Position numbers and translations under genes: made by a program
Shown: piece after piece, positions 54,712 to 63,862 of the stretch
How positions within the stretch are numbered: the first letter of the stretch is position 1
How the letters are laid out: every line of letters starts with the position of its first letter
Notes under the pieces: model-generated
Seen by the model: the letters and a program-made list of their open reading frames with translations, nothing else
The model's database searches: none
What the model was told of the DNA's origin: nothing
Origin: Shewanella decolorationis S12
GTDB taxonomy: Bacteria > Pseudomonadota > Gammaproteobacteria > Enterobacterales > Shewanellaceae
Length of the DNA: 64,000 nt
Assembly: GCF_000485795.1 (NCBI RefSeq)
Contig: NZ_AXZL01000076.1
Coordinates: forward strand, 583,895-647,894
Reading direction: 5' to 3'

Positions 54712-55710
54712 TCACAAGGTTAATACCACTTTGCCTCTATGTTCACCCGACTGCATAAGCGCATGGGCCTTAGGTGCATCGTTCAATGGGTACGTTGCAA
54801 AAATATGCGGCACAATTTGCTGGCTATCGAGCAAAGGCCAAACACGTTCATGTAATTGCCTTGCGATTTCAGCTTTAGCTTCAACCGTTTGAGGTCTGAG
54901 AGTTGAGCCTGTCCAAACAATTCGCTTCGCCATCAACTGAAGAATATTGACCTCTGCCTTGCCGCTACGTTGGGTCGACACAGACACCATACGGCCATCA
55001 AGCGCTAATGCTTGAAGATTCAAGTTGATAAAGTCACCACCTGCAATATCAAACACCACATTAACGCCTTTACCTTGGGTAAAGGCCATGACTTCTTCGA
55101 CAAAATTCTGGGTGTTGTAATTGACTACAAGGTGGGCACCTAATCCAGCGCAATAGTCGCGCTTTGCGTCCTGCCCCGTGGTTGTAATCACTGTTGCACC
55201 TAAATGCTTAGCAAGGGAAATCGCCGTACTGCCAATACCGCCTGAGCCGCCGTGGATCAATACCGTTTCGCCCGCTTTTAGTCCCGCGCGCATAAAGAGG
55301 TTGCCCCAAACGGTAAAAAAGGTTTCAGGCAGCGCTGCTGCTTGCACCATCGAAAATCCCTTGGGAATGGGCAAACAATGAGCTGCATAGGTCAAGGTGT
55401 ATTCCCCATAGCCCCCTCCGGGAACTAAAGCACAGACTTTATCCCCCAATTGCCATTGGGTTACTCCCTCACCTAAGGCGCAAATCTCACCAGCCACTTC
55501 CAGCCCTAAAATTAACGATGCTCCGGGGGGTGGCGGATAGACTCCCGCCCTTTGCTTAAGATCCGGCCCATTCACCCCAGCCGCACTTACACGGATAAGA
55601 ACTTGTCCAGCACCAACAACCGGTATGGGTGAACGGGAAAGTTGCATTACCTCAGGTGCACCGGGCTGTTCAATATGAATATGGGCATAATCTTTTGGTA
55701 AATCTGACAT
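54712..55710 (-). CDS. NAD(P)H:quinone oxidoreductase (PIG3-type zinc-less MDR)
   Basis: A 332-residue medium-chain dehydrogenase/reductase. Start ATG 55710 has AAGGAG 6 nt upstream; an earlier in-frame ATG at 55728 overlaps that site. The N-terminal GroES-like domain includes GVNGPDLKQRAGVYPPPPG, and the Rossmann domain has VLIHGGSGGIGSTAISLAKH. The zinc ligands of alcohol dehydrogenases are missing, as in TP53I3/PIG3-type quinone reductases. It probably reduces quinones with NADPH. Monocistronic. Confidence 0.88.
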   Translation of the reverse strand: MSDLPKDYAHIHIEQPGAPEVMQLSRSPIPVVGAGQVLIRVSAAGVNGPDLKQRAGVYPPPPGASLILGLEVAGEICALGEGVTQWQLGDKVCALVPGGGYGEYTLTYAAHCLPIPKGFSMVQAAALPETFFTVWGNLFMRAGLKAGETVLIHGGSGGIGSTAISLAKHLGATVITTTGQDAKRDYCAGLGAHLVVNYNTQNFVEEVMAFTQGKGVNVVFDIAGGDFINLNLQALALDGRMVSVSTQRSGKAEVNILQLMAKRIVWTGSTLRPQTVEAKAEIARQLHERVWPLLDSQQIVPHIFATYPLNDAPKAHALMQSGEHRGKVVLTL

Positions 55711-56137
55711 AGCTAACTCCTTGTACAACTTTTGGATTTCAGGCTCATATCGGCACTACGCAGGTTCAAACCTATTAACAGGTAAATGCTCTTGCTGACA
55801 GTTAACGAGTCAACAAAGGGAAGCCTGCAACCAAGTTCAAGCGAAGCAACATTAAAACAATTGCGCTCTAGATTACCAATCTTTATTGGTCACATGACCA
55901 TTCAACTTGAAAAACACAATAAAAACAGATTGATGCACTCAATGTAAAATATTTGTAAATTTTTAACGATTTATATTGGATATTTTATGCAATTTACACC
56001 ATGATATTTCGGCGCTAACTGAATTAGATAAGCGTTAAATTCAGTTAGACCAATGAGGTCCGAGGTTAATTGCTGTAATACATCGGATAACGCCCAAGGA
56101 AGATCTGCTTTGCAGATAAAATAATGATGGAAACACC
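55711..56137. promoter_or_regulatory. Divergent region upstream of the collagenase gene
   Basis: A 427-nt AT-rich region between the quinone oxidoreductase and the secreted protease. A perfect 11-bp inverted repeat (CTAACTGAATT / AATTCAGTTAG, 12-nt spacer) lies at 56015-56048, 90 nt before the protease start. It could be an operator or an mRNA leader hairpin. No gene seen. Confidence 0.45.
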
Positions 56138-59100
56138 ATGAAACAGACGCTACTTTTCGCGGCTATTAGCTTAGCCATTGCAACACCTTCGTTCGCCCAT
56201 AACCATTTAGTATCAGACCAACACGCTGCAATCCCCAGTACTTTAGCACCAATAGCTTCGCCGTCAGCGCCACTCAATTTTGATGCCAGCCATCGGCCGT
56301 TATTACCCAGTAACAGCTTGATAGCCTCCCCTAACGAGCCGACACACTCTGAGTACCTCGATGCACATTCTGCACAACAGCAGGCGTTGCTCGAGAACTC
56401 TCCGAGATCAAAAGTCAGCCGCTTTGCCGCCAATGCCGACTGTAGTAACTTTGTTGGTAAATCGGGCCAAGCCCTGTTAGATGAGCTAACGCAGTCCACG
56501 CCACAGTGTGTCGGTAAGCTATTTAATCTCAAGGGAAGTGACGCAAGCAGCGTATTTAGTGAAGCGAATGTATCCACAGTTGCTAATGCGATTGCGGCCA
56601 AGGCGCCCCAATACACTGGCGTGGATAACCAAGGCATTGAGTCACATATTTACTTTGTGCGCGCCGCGCTTTATGTGCAGTTTTATAATCCTAGCGACGT
56701 ACCCGCCTACAGCAGCGCGGTAAAAAACAATTTAAAATCAGCGCTTAATGCTCTCTTTGCCAATAACGCCATTTGGACACTCTCCGATGCCAATGCCAGC
56801 GTGCTCAAAGAAGCACTGATCCTGATTGATTCCGCTGAACTGGGGGCTGATTTTAACTTTGTCACCCTCAAAGTGCTTAATGACTACAACAGCACATGGC
56901 AAGCCAGCTTTGCGCTGAATGCGGCCGCCAATACCGTGTTTACCACCTTATTCCGCGCCCAGTGGAATACTGACATGCAGGCACTGTTTGCCCGAGATCA
57001 TGCCATTTTAGATGCGCTCAACCAGTTCCAACTTAACCATAGGGACTTACTCGGCACCAATGCTGAATATGTTTTAGTCAATGCTGTCAGAGAGTTATCT
57101 AGACTGTACTACATTGATGCCATGCGCCCCAAAGTGACCCAATTGGTCAAAAATATCTTAAATAGCACCAGCAAAAATGATCCCAGTAAAGTGCTGTGGT
57201 TTGCAGCTGCCGAGATGGCAGATTACTACGATCGCAGCAACTGCAATGCTTATCAGATCTGCGGTTTCAAGGCGCAATTGGCCGCCGATAGCTTACCGTT
57301 TAATTGGAAATGCTCCGACAGTCTCAAGATCCGCGCCCAAGATCTTTACCAAGATCAAGCAAAATGGGCATGCGGAGTATTAAATCAGCAAGAAAGCCAT
57401 TTCCACACGATACTCGAAACGGGAATGCAGGCGGTCGCACAGGATAACAATGATGATTTAGAGCTGGTGATTTTTGGCAGCTCGTCAGAATATCAATCCC
57501 TTGCCAACAGCATTTTTGGGATCAATACCAACAATGGCGGCATGTATTTAGAAGGCTCTCCCGCAGGACTTAAAGACCAAGCGCGCTTTATTGCCTATGA
57601 GGCCGAATGGCGTCGCCCAGATTTTCATGTGTGGAACTTACAGCATGAATACGTGCATTACCTTGATGGTCGCTACAACCTGTTTGGCGACTTCAGCCGC
57701 AGCGTATCCGCCAACACAATTTGGTGGATTGAAGGATTAGCGGAATATATTTCATACCGAGATGCCAACCCCGCTGCCATCGCCATGGGTGAAACGGGCG
57801 AGTATATGCTCTCAACCATCTTTAAAAACACCTATGACTCTGGCCAAGACCGCATCTACCGTTGGGGTTACCTCGCCGTACGCTTCATGTTTGAAAATCA
57901 CCGCGATGATGTTCGCCAGATCTTAACCTTCCTGCGTAATAACCAATATGCTGAATATCAAGCATTTATGGATTCCATTGGCACCCGCTATGACAACGAA
58001 TGGCGCGGCTGGCTCACCAGTGGTTTAAGCACCGCCAACAACGGTATTGTCGATAAAGGCCCAAGTGATGAACAGGCTAATGCCAGTGGTCGCGAAGGCA
58101 ACTGGGAAGGCCCGACTGGTACCATCAGCAAGGATTACTCACCCTGTCAAGTCAGTAACGAAGCATACCGCTACAGCGAGTCTGCCAGCCTCAGTCTTGA
58201 GGTTCCCATGGAGTGTATTGACGCCAAACAGGGCCGAGCCAGCTTTAGCTTTGCCAATACTGACCGCTCGGCTCAGGATATTTGGATCAAAATTGGCGGT
58301 GGTTGGGGTGATGCCGACATTTATTACGATTCAAGGGGATGGGCAAGTGCTGAAAAAAATCAGGGCTATGGCATCGGCAATGGTAATTACCAAGTGATCA
58401 AAGTGAGCCTAAACCCGAATGAGTATTGGCACTATATCACCCTAGAAGGGGATTTTGGTGGTGTTGATATGCTGGTGAGTACCACTGAGTTAGTTGCCGA
58501 TACCGATCCCGACTTAGGTGATGGCGGCGATACTGGTGGTGAAGTACCCAGCAATTGCGGTGCCGCAACCATCAATTACGGCAAGCTAACCCTCGGAAAA
58601 GATGAATGTATTAGCGGCGGCCGTAATAGCTTTTATTTCTGGGTCGATGCTGACAACAGCCAATTTAGTGTCAGCACAAGCGGGGGAACAGGCGATGCCA
58701 ATATTTACTTTAATGCCAATACTTGGGCAAGCGCGAGCAATGCCCAAGCCAGCAGTGTAAATCCAGGCAACAAAGAGTCCTTTAGCTTTACGGCAAACCG
58801 TGGCTGGCGATATATCACTGTTGATACCACGAGTGAATTTAGTGGCGTGACCTTCAACCTTAAAGCCGGTGGTGGCAGTAGCGTTCCTAATCAAATTGCC
58901 AATGCCTGTGCGACTAAATCACCCGTGAGCTATACCCAACTCACGCCGGGTGATGCCGTCTGTAGTGCCAATGGCCGTAATGACTATTACCTGTGGGTTC
59001 CCGAAGGAACAAGCCAATTAGAAGTACGCTCGGCCCACGGAACTGGAGATGTCAGCCTTTACTCGGGTCGCAGCTGGGCCAATGCCCAGCAATATGAAGC

Positions 59101-59230
59101 CGCCTCAACAAACGCTGGCAGCACTACGGAGTAAATCAAGGTCAATAATCCCAGTGCTGGCTGGTATTACATTACGCTCCAAAGTGAAGGCCAGAGTGCA
59201 GGTGTAGCCCTTCAGGTAGATTTACGTTAA
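56138..59230 (+). pseudogene. Secreted M9-type collagenase with PPC domains, late in-frame stop
   Basis: A Vibrio-type collagenase (peptidase M9). A signal peptide (residues 1-20, ending PSFA) leads into an activator-like helical region. The catalytic zinc motif is HEYVH (about residue 503), with the third-ligand glutamate in WWIEGLAEYISY. Three C-terminal PPC-type domains follow (about residues 700-790, 810-905 and 915-1030). A TAA at 59132-59134 ends the frame at 998 residues; the same frame continues to 59230 (IKVNNPSAGWYYITLQSEGQ), exactly completing the third PPC domain. The catalytic part is intact, so a secreted protease may still be made; the truncation or an assembly error removes the last 32 codons. 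Confidence 0.82.
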
Positions 59231-59261
59231 TCAGCCGCGCTATTGCGGTATAAGCTAAAGC

Positions 59262-59291
59262 AAAAATCCCTGCTAAGCAGGGATTTTTATT
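59262..59291 (+). terminator. Intrinsic terminator of the collagenase gene
   Basis: Twelve-bp stem (AAAAATCCCTGC / GCAGGGATTTTT), TAA loop, T-rich exit. It comes after the distal stop at 59230, supporting that stop as the original gene end. Confidence 0.92.
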
Positions 59292-59497
59292 ATTTCAATC
59301 GGTTAGCACACTAAAACAGCTTTAGCATTGCCTCAAACTCACGCGCTTGTAGTGGTCAATTGTTTGATAAACCAGCCATTGTTAACCGCGATTAAAAGTA
59401 GAGGGTAATCTGACACAGAATGATGAATGGTCTCAGCAGCACGATTAAGGATGGGTGTCCAGATTTGCTCTCCGAAGGCGCGCATTGCAACGCCTTG

Positions 59498-59509
59498 TTA
59501 GGCTTTGGC
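59498..59509 (-). other. Truncated attC-like half-site at cluster edge
   Basis: Read on the minus strand just after the SUKH stop: GCCTAACAAGGCGTT, a typical R''/L'' start of an attC site. No matching GTTAGGC follows, so only the first half is recognisable. About 180 nt further on (59300-59350, minus strand) a decayed coding end QAREFEAMLKLF may be an older gene remnant. Confidence 0.45.
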
Positions 59510-59893
59510 TTATTCAATATAACTTAAAAATTCGTCAAATGTACTAGCTATACGAATAACTTCTTCAGTATTTGAATTACATGAATCAATACATACTACC
59601 GCGCTAGTTTGCTGTTCAATTGCAAGCAACTCACCGCCGCCGTTGCCACCGAAAATGAAATACCCAGAAAAAGCCTTAGATGCATCAGATTCAAAATAGC
59701 TTAGAGCGTCTTGAATAGAGTCCAGTACAAAGTATAAAGGCTGAACCCTTAGCGATGCCTCGCCACCGTTGGAGAAACGAAGCAAATTTATGTACGCCTC
59801 TGGGAGTTCAAAGTTTATTGCGCTCTGCAATTGGTTAATTTCAGAGTCGTCAGCGCCTTTGCTTTTATACCATTCTATATTTTCATGAAACAT
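59510..59893 (-). CDS. SMI1/KNR4 (SUKH) family cassette protein
   Basis: A 127-residue soluble protein. Start ATG 59893; an upstream in-frame ATG at 59926 lies within the attC site and is unlikely. SUKH features include FELPEAYINLLRFSNGGEAS and GYFIFGGNGGGELLAI. The superfamily includes many immunity proteins against contact-dependent or polymorphic toxins, and it is common among integron cassettes. It is flanked by attC-like sequences on both sides and has no strong ribosome site, as is common for cassette genes. Confidence 0.8.
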   Translation of the reverse strand: MFHENIEWYKSKGADDSEINQLQSAINFELPEAYINLLRFSNGGEASLRVQPLYFVLDSIQDALSYFESDASKAFSGYFIFGGNGGGELLAIEQQTSAVVCIDSCNSNTEEVIRIASTFDEFLSYIE

Positions 59894-59908
59894 TATATTT
59901 ATGCACCA

Positions 59909-59992
59909 GCCTAACGCCCGCAGCATGCGCGGCTTTGTAGTGAAGGCGAAGCCACAACGGAAAAGCCGTCGCCGCGCCAGCCTTTGTTAACT
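59909..59992 (-). other. attC-like recombination site (cassette junction)
   Basis: An 84-nt imperfect palindrome. On the minus strand it starts GTTAAC and ends GTTAGGC, with complementary inner arms GGCTGGCGCGGC and GCCGCGCATGC around a variable centre. This is the R''-L''...L'-R' layout of integron attC. It begins at the stop codon of the next cassette gene. Confidence 0.75.
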
Positions 59993-60247
59993 GTGACTGG
60001 CAACCAGCTTGGTGCATTCATCGATAATTTCCGTAACGCAGTTTTCTGCTTTGATGCCTATGTTCTCATGGTCGTATTGTTCGTGTGCAAGAAGACCAAA
60101 TGCTGCCAGCTCAGTTGGCCAATCAAGATCACGGTTGATTTCTCCGAGCTTGGCACAACCAAGGTTAGAATCAATATCACCCGCCAATATTTTCTTAGCG
60201 ATGCTCACCGCATCAGCTAGCATTTTGATTTTCTCGGTTTCTTCCAT
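59987..60247 (-). CDS. Integron cassette gene, unknown product
   Basis: An 86-residue soluble, mostly helical, acidic protein (EETEKIKMLADAVSIAKKIL). No family recognised, no signal or membrane segment. Its stop codon lies at the start of one attC-like site, and another site starts 14 nt before its start codon, so it occupies a single cassette. Opposite-strand frames here are shadows. Confidence 0.65.
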   Translation of the reverse strand: MEETEKIKMLADAVSIAKKILAGDIDSNLGCAKLGEINRDLDWPTELAAFGLLAHEQYDHENIGIKAENCVTEIIDECTKLVASHS

Positions 60248-60260
60248 AGTTTGCTTTTAC

Positions 60261-60325
60261 AGTTAAACGTTTGAGCTCAGGCCGCGGCCCGTAAGGGCCG
60301 TCGCGCCTGCTGTGAATTGTTAGCT
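60261..60325 (-). other. attC-like recombination site (cassette junction)
   Basis: On the minus strand AGCTAACAATTCACAGCAGG begins the site and GTTTAAC ends it. The inner arms GCGCGACGGCCC and GGGCCGCGGCC fold back around TTAC. R-box matches are good on the left and imperfect on the right. Confidence 0.65.
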
Positions 60326-60513
60326 GACATACCCACCATTCTTAAGCCACAACTTTGCAGTATAAATCTAGCCACCCATTTTAAATCAACAACATAATGT
60401 ACTTTAGGTTTATCTACAACTTGTCCGAGTTAAATGACCCCGCTTAGGGATAAGAATATGAGCCATAATCGCCAAGCAGCCCTATATTTTATCCCTGCGT
60501 TCGAAGGGAGAGA

Positions 60514-60963
60514 CTAGATAAGATTGTTAGCTTTCGCAGGTTCCAAATAATCAAACAAGCTGTTCCTTTGCTCTTTATTTAAAGCGTAGTAACTAAACTC
60601 TATATGTTCGCCGTTAGCCTCTAATAGTTGTATTTGCTTTGGATACTGCGAGGTAACTTTATAGCCACAATATGAAGCTTTATTTATCTTTTGGACTTCA
60701 TCATAGGTCGAAACAAGAATGTTCTGGTCGTCTATTGTGATTGAAAATGAATCAATTTTTGATTTGCCAGTGTTGAAGAGGAGTAACCATAGGGGAATTA
60801 AAATATTCACCGCTAGAAAAACAATAAACATCAGTAAAAAAGTATATTGATCACTTTTTGAACCAACTATGGTGAGTAATCCTAATTGTGGGAGGAGTAA
60901 TGTCAACGCAGTCTTATAGAGCCTGTCGAGAATGCTCTGCAAATTTGTTTGTTTTAAATCCAT
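60514..60963 (-). CDS. Integron cassette gene: two-helix membrane protein with PH-like tail
   Basis: A 149-residue protein with two membrane segments (about residues 17-35 and 42-62; LLMFIVFLAVNILIPLWLLL) and a soluble C-terminal domain (SFSITIDDQNILVSTYDEVQ; FSYYALNKEQRNSLFDYL) whose strand pattern resembles bacterial PH/YcxB-like domains. Function unknown. It is 189 nt from the attC-like site downstream of it, longer than usual, and a further attC-like site lies just upstream of its start. Confidence 0.65.
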   Translation of the reverse strand: MDLKQTNLQSILDRLYKTALTLLLPQLGLLTIVGSKSDQYTFLLMFIVFLAVNILIPLWLLLFNTGKSKIDSFSITIDDQNILVSTYDEVQKINKASYCGYKVTSQYPKQIQLLEANGEHIEFSYYALNKEQRNSLFDYLEPAKANNLI

Positions 60964-60977
60964 TTACACATACCAGA

Positions 60978-61045
60978 AGCTAACGTCTTATTCTTGCATT
61001 TGCGCGTTTATCCCGTGGAAACACAGGAAACGCGCACAGTTAACT
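60978..61045 (-). other. attC-like recombination site (outermost)
   Basis: On the minus strand it runs from AGTTAAC to GTTAGCT, with complementary arms TGTGCGCGTTTCC and AAACGCGCA. It is 68 nt long and is the site that would border the next cassette or attI; no integrase gene follows, a parvulin gene does. Confidence 0.7.
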
Positions 61046-61134
61046 ATTTTTTGAAAATAAGCGTTTAGATTGGTGTTGAAATGCAGTTTAATGCGTCGAT
61101 AGGTCAGCTTATTGACTCAATCAACGCAACCTGC

Positions 61135-61413
61135 TTAAGTGCGATACAACACCTTCACCACATGCCAACCAAACTTGGTTTTAACGAGATGTGGCACCAG
61201 TAGCTCACCGGAAAAAGCGACTTTATCGAACTGCGGCACCATTTGCCCACGTTTGAATTCACCGAGATCGCCGCCCTTTTTCGCCGACGGGCATGAGGAA
61301 TAGCGCTTGGCTAACGCGCCAAAATTCGCGCCTTTATTTAATTGCTTAATAATATCTTCCGCCTGCTCTTTGTGTTTAACAAGGATATGCACTGCGGCTG
61401 CGGTTTTAAACAT
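61135..61413 (-). CDS. PpiC-type parvulin peptidyl-prolyl isomerase
   Basis: A 92-residue single-domain parvulin without a signal peptide, so cytoplasmic. It spans the whole fold (AAAVHILVKHKEQAEDIIKQ, then GGDLGEFKRGQMVPQFDKVA and TKFGWHVVKVL). It matches E. coli PpiC (93 residues) in length and motifs. It catalyses proline isomerisation during folding. Transcribed singly on the minus strand after mrcB. Confidence 0.92.
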   Translation of the reverse strand: MFKTAAAVHILVKHKEQAEDIIKQLNKGANFGALAKRYSSCPSAKKGGDLGEFKRGQMVPQFDKVAFSGELLVPHLVKTKFGWHVVKVLYRT

Positions 61414-61490
61414 CTTGTACTCTCTTTATCAAAAACAGCGGTGCAATTAAGTAACACCGCCGTTATCGCTTTACCTATTAAGAATAAGTG

Positions 61491-63785
61491 TTACTGACCT
61501 AAAATCTTCTGCCACCACTGCAACGGCTCGCCGCAGTTTTTAGCTGGATTATAAGTGCCTCTCAGGGCGGGTAATGCCTCAGTATTACTGCATCCCGCTT
61601 CCTTGGCTTCGCCCGTATCTCGGTCAAAATAGCCTTGGATCACACCCGATGGCGGAATAGAACGCAGCCCAATGGGTGGTCGCTCCTTCAAGAAGGCTTG
61701 GTATACCGCCATCGCCCCGCTGCTGCCATAAAGACTGGTTTTACCGTTATCGTCGCGACCGACCCAAATCGCCGCCACGTTACGCTCATCAAAACCGGCG
61801 AACCAAGAATCGCGGCTATCGTTACTGGTACCAGTTTTACCCGCCAGCGCCACACCAGGGAAGGCATTTCCTAAGCGCGTTGCTGTACCCGAGCGCACCA
61901 CTTGCTGCATGGCATATTGCACCAAAAAGTCAGTATCAGGCGTAATCGCTTGCTCCTTGGCTGAACGCGTTACGGGCAAAGGCTGATTATCACTATCGAG
62001 CACAGCGGTGACTGTGGTGAGTTTACGATAAGCGCCGCTATCGGCGAGGGTTTGATAAACCTGCGCCACCATTAAGGGTGAGCCATTCACCGCGCCCAGT
62101 AGCATAGACGGGTACTCGTTAAGTGGTTCTTCCCAACCCGATTTGGCCAGCGTGGTTGCCACCGCATCGACTCCAACGGCAATCCCGAGGTTGACCGTCG
62201 GCACGTTCATCGATTTTTTCAGCGCCGTTAATAACGAGACCTGGCCGCTAAACTTCTTATCAAAGTTCTGCGGTGACCAGGTTTTGCCCTGTTCATTCTT
62301 TAGGGTAATCGGCTGATCTTTGAGTGGCGATGCCAAGGTAAATTTACTATTCGGCGCCAAGGCGGTCGCATACACAAATGGCTTGATAAGCGAGCCTATG
62401 GGCCTGCGGATCTCTACCGCGCGGTTATAGCCGTCAAAGCCCGGCGTCTTATCACCCACCATGGCCGCGATACCGCCAGTGTATTTGTCGGTGACCACCA
62501 TACCTATCTGCAACGACTTATTGCCCTTATCTAAGCTCTTAAAGGTTTGAGTCACGGCGATTTCGGCGGCCTCCTGCGCCATAGGATCAAGAGTGGTGTA
62601 AATCTTCACCCCAGATTGCTTTAATAATGCATCGCCGTAGCGCTCGTTAAGCTCTTGTTTAACCAAGGCATAAAACGCAGGTAATTTTTGATGCACAGGC
62701 TTATTGGCATTACGCAAACCTAAGGGCGATTCCACTGCAACCTTATATTGCGCGGTAGTCAGCTCACCCGACTCCATCAATAACCGCAGCACTAAATCGC
62801 GGCGCTCTAAGCTGCGCTCAGGGTAACGCCATGGGTTGTAGTAAGATGGCCCCTTAATCGCCGCTACTAAAAAGGCTTGTTGCGCCGTGGTTAACTCACC
62901 GATGGGACGACCAAAATAGAATTGCGAAGCCAGCCCCATCCCATGCACGGCGCGGGATTTATCTTGCCCCATATACACTTCGTTAAGGTAAGCTTCGAGA
63001 ATTTCTTCCTTGCTGTAGCGAAAATCGATAATCACCGCCATTAAGGCTTCGCGAACTTTACGCAGCAATGAGCGCTCGCTCGAAAGGAAAAAGTTTTTCG
63101 CCAACTGCTGGGTCAGTGTCGAGCCGCCCTGTACGGTACGACCCGCGCTGATGTTCACAAAGGCGGCACGCAGAATAGCAAACGGATTCACCCCGTGGTG
63201 CTCGTAAAAACTGCGGTCTTCCACCAGCAATAGCGCCTGCACAATATGTTTGGGCATATCTTCGGTAGAGACAAAGAGCCTATCTTCGCCGTCACCGGTG
63301 ATCATGCGGTCGAGCAATACAGGTTCTAAATGGAAAACCGCCAACTGGCGCTTATCTTCCATGCGCGCAATAGAGCTGACGCCTTCACTATCGAAGGTGA
63401 TCATCACTCGCTGCTCAGGCTGATCACCTTCAGGATGCAAAAAGGGACGACGCCATAATTCGATTTTGGTGCTCGATGCAGAGAACTCACCTACCTCGCG
63501 GGGATTGGCGACTTTGCGATAACCAAGTAGCTTTAACTCGGCCATCAACTGCGGATGACTCACGGCAGCGCCTGGGTATAACGCCATGGAGCGGCTAAAT
63601 ACTTGTGCGGGTAAGTGCCATTTTTGCCCCTCAAACTTACGGGCGATAATTTGGTCGAGGTAAATACCGTAGAAGGTCACAACGGCGAGGCCGATTAAGG
63701 CGAGCTTCCAAGTGAGCGACCAAATGTGCCCAAACAGGCCACGGCTGCGCTGCGCTTTCGCTTTTTTTGTCGTCTTAGTTGTCAT
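61491..63785 (-). CDS. mrcB: Penicillin-binding protein 1B (bifunctional)
   Basis: A 764-residue inner-membrane murein synthase. A basic N-terminus and one membrane anchor (about residues 24-44) lead to a UB2H-type domain (activator docking), then the glycosyltransferase domain with EDRSFYEHHGVNP and GGSTLTQQLAKN, then the transpeptidase domain with SLIKPFVYA (active-site serine), SMNVPTVN and KTGTSNDSRDSWFAG. It polymerises and cross-links peptidoglycan. Transcribed on the minus strand after hrpB, as in E. coli. Confidence 0.95.
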   Translation of the reverse strand: MTTKTTKKAKAQRSRGLFGHIWSLTWKLALIGLAVVTFYGIYLDQIIARKFEGQKWHLPAQVFSRSMALYPGAAVSHPQLMAELKLLGYRKVANPREVGEFSASSTKIELWRRPFLHPEGDQPEQRVMITFDSEGVSSIARMEDKRQLAVFHLEPVLLDRMITGDGEDRLFVSTEDMPKHIVQALLLVEDRSFYEHHGVNPFAILRAAFVNISAGRTVQGGSTLTQQLAKNFFLSSERSLLRKVREALMAVIIDFRYSKEEILEAYLNEVYMGQDKSRAVHGMGLASQFYFGRPIGELTTAQQAFLVAAIKGPSYYNPWRYPERSLERRDLVLRLLMESGELTTAQYKVAVESPLGLRNANKPVHQKLPAFYALVKQELNERYGDALLKQSGVKIYTTLDPMAQEAAEIAVTQTFKSLDKGNKSLQIGMVVTDKYTGGIAAMVGDKTPGFDGYNRAVEIRRPIGSLIKPFVYATALAPNSKFTLASPLKDQPITLKNEQGKTWSPQNFDKKFSGQVSLLTALKKSMNVPTVNLGIAVGVDAVATTLAKSGWEEPLNEYPSMLLGAVNGSPLMVAQVYQTLADSGAYRKLTTVTAVLDSDNQPLPVTRSAKEQAITPDTDFLVQYAMQQVVRSGTATRLGNAFPGVALAGKTGTSNDSRDSWFAGFDERNVAAIWVGRDDNGKTSLYGSSGAMAVYQAFLKERPPIGLRSIPPSGVIQGYFDRDTGEAKEAGCSNTEALPALRGTYNPAKNCGEPLQWWQKILGQ

Positions 63786-63862
63786 ATCTACTTCATCATT
63801 TATGCGTTAACGGCATCAGTCACAGGCACAACACAAGGTTGTAAATCAAAGCAGTCTAAAGG

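Noticed and set aside
56041..56637. 198-residue minus-strand frame over the collagenase start
   Set aside because: Antisense to the signal peptide and N-terminus of the protease; no domain and no ribosome site.
59984..60266. Plus-strand frames of 78 and 85 residues in the cassette cluster
   Set aside because: They are opposite the 86-residue cassette gene, whose orientation agrees with the attC-like sites.
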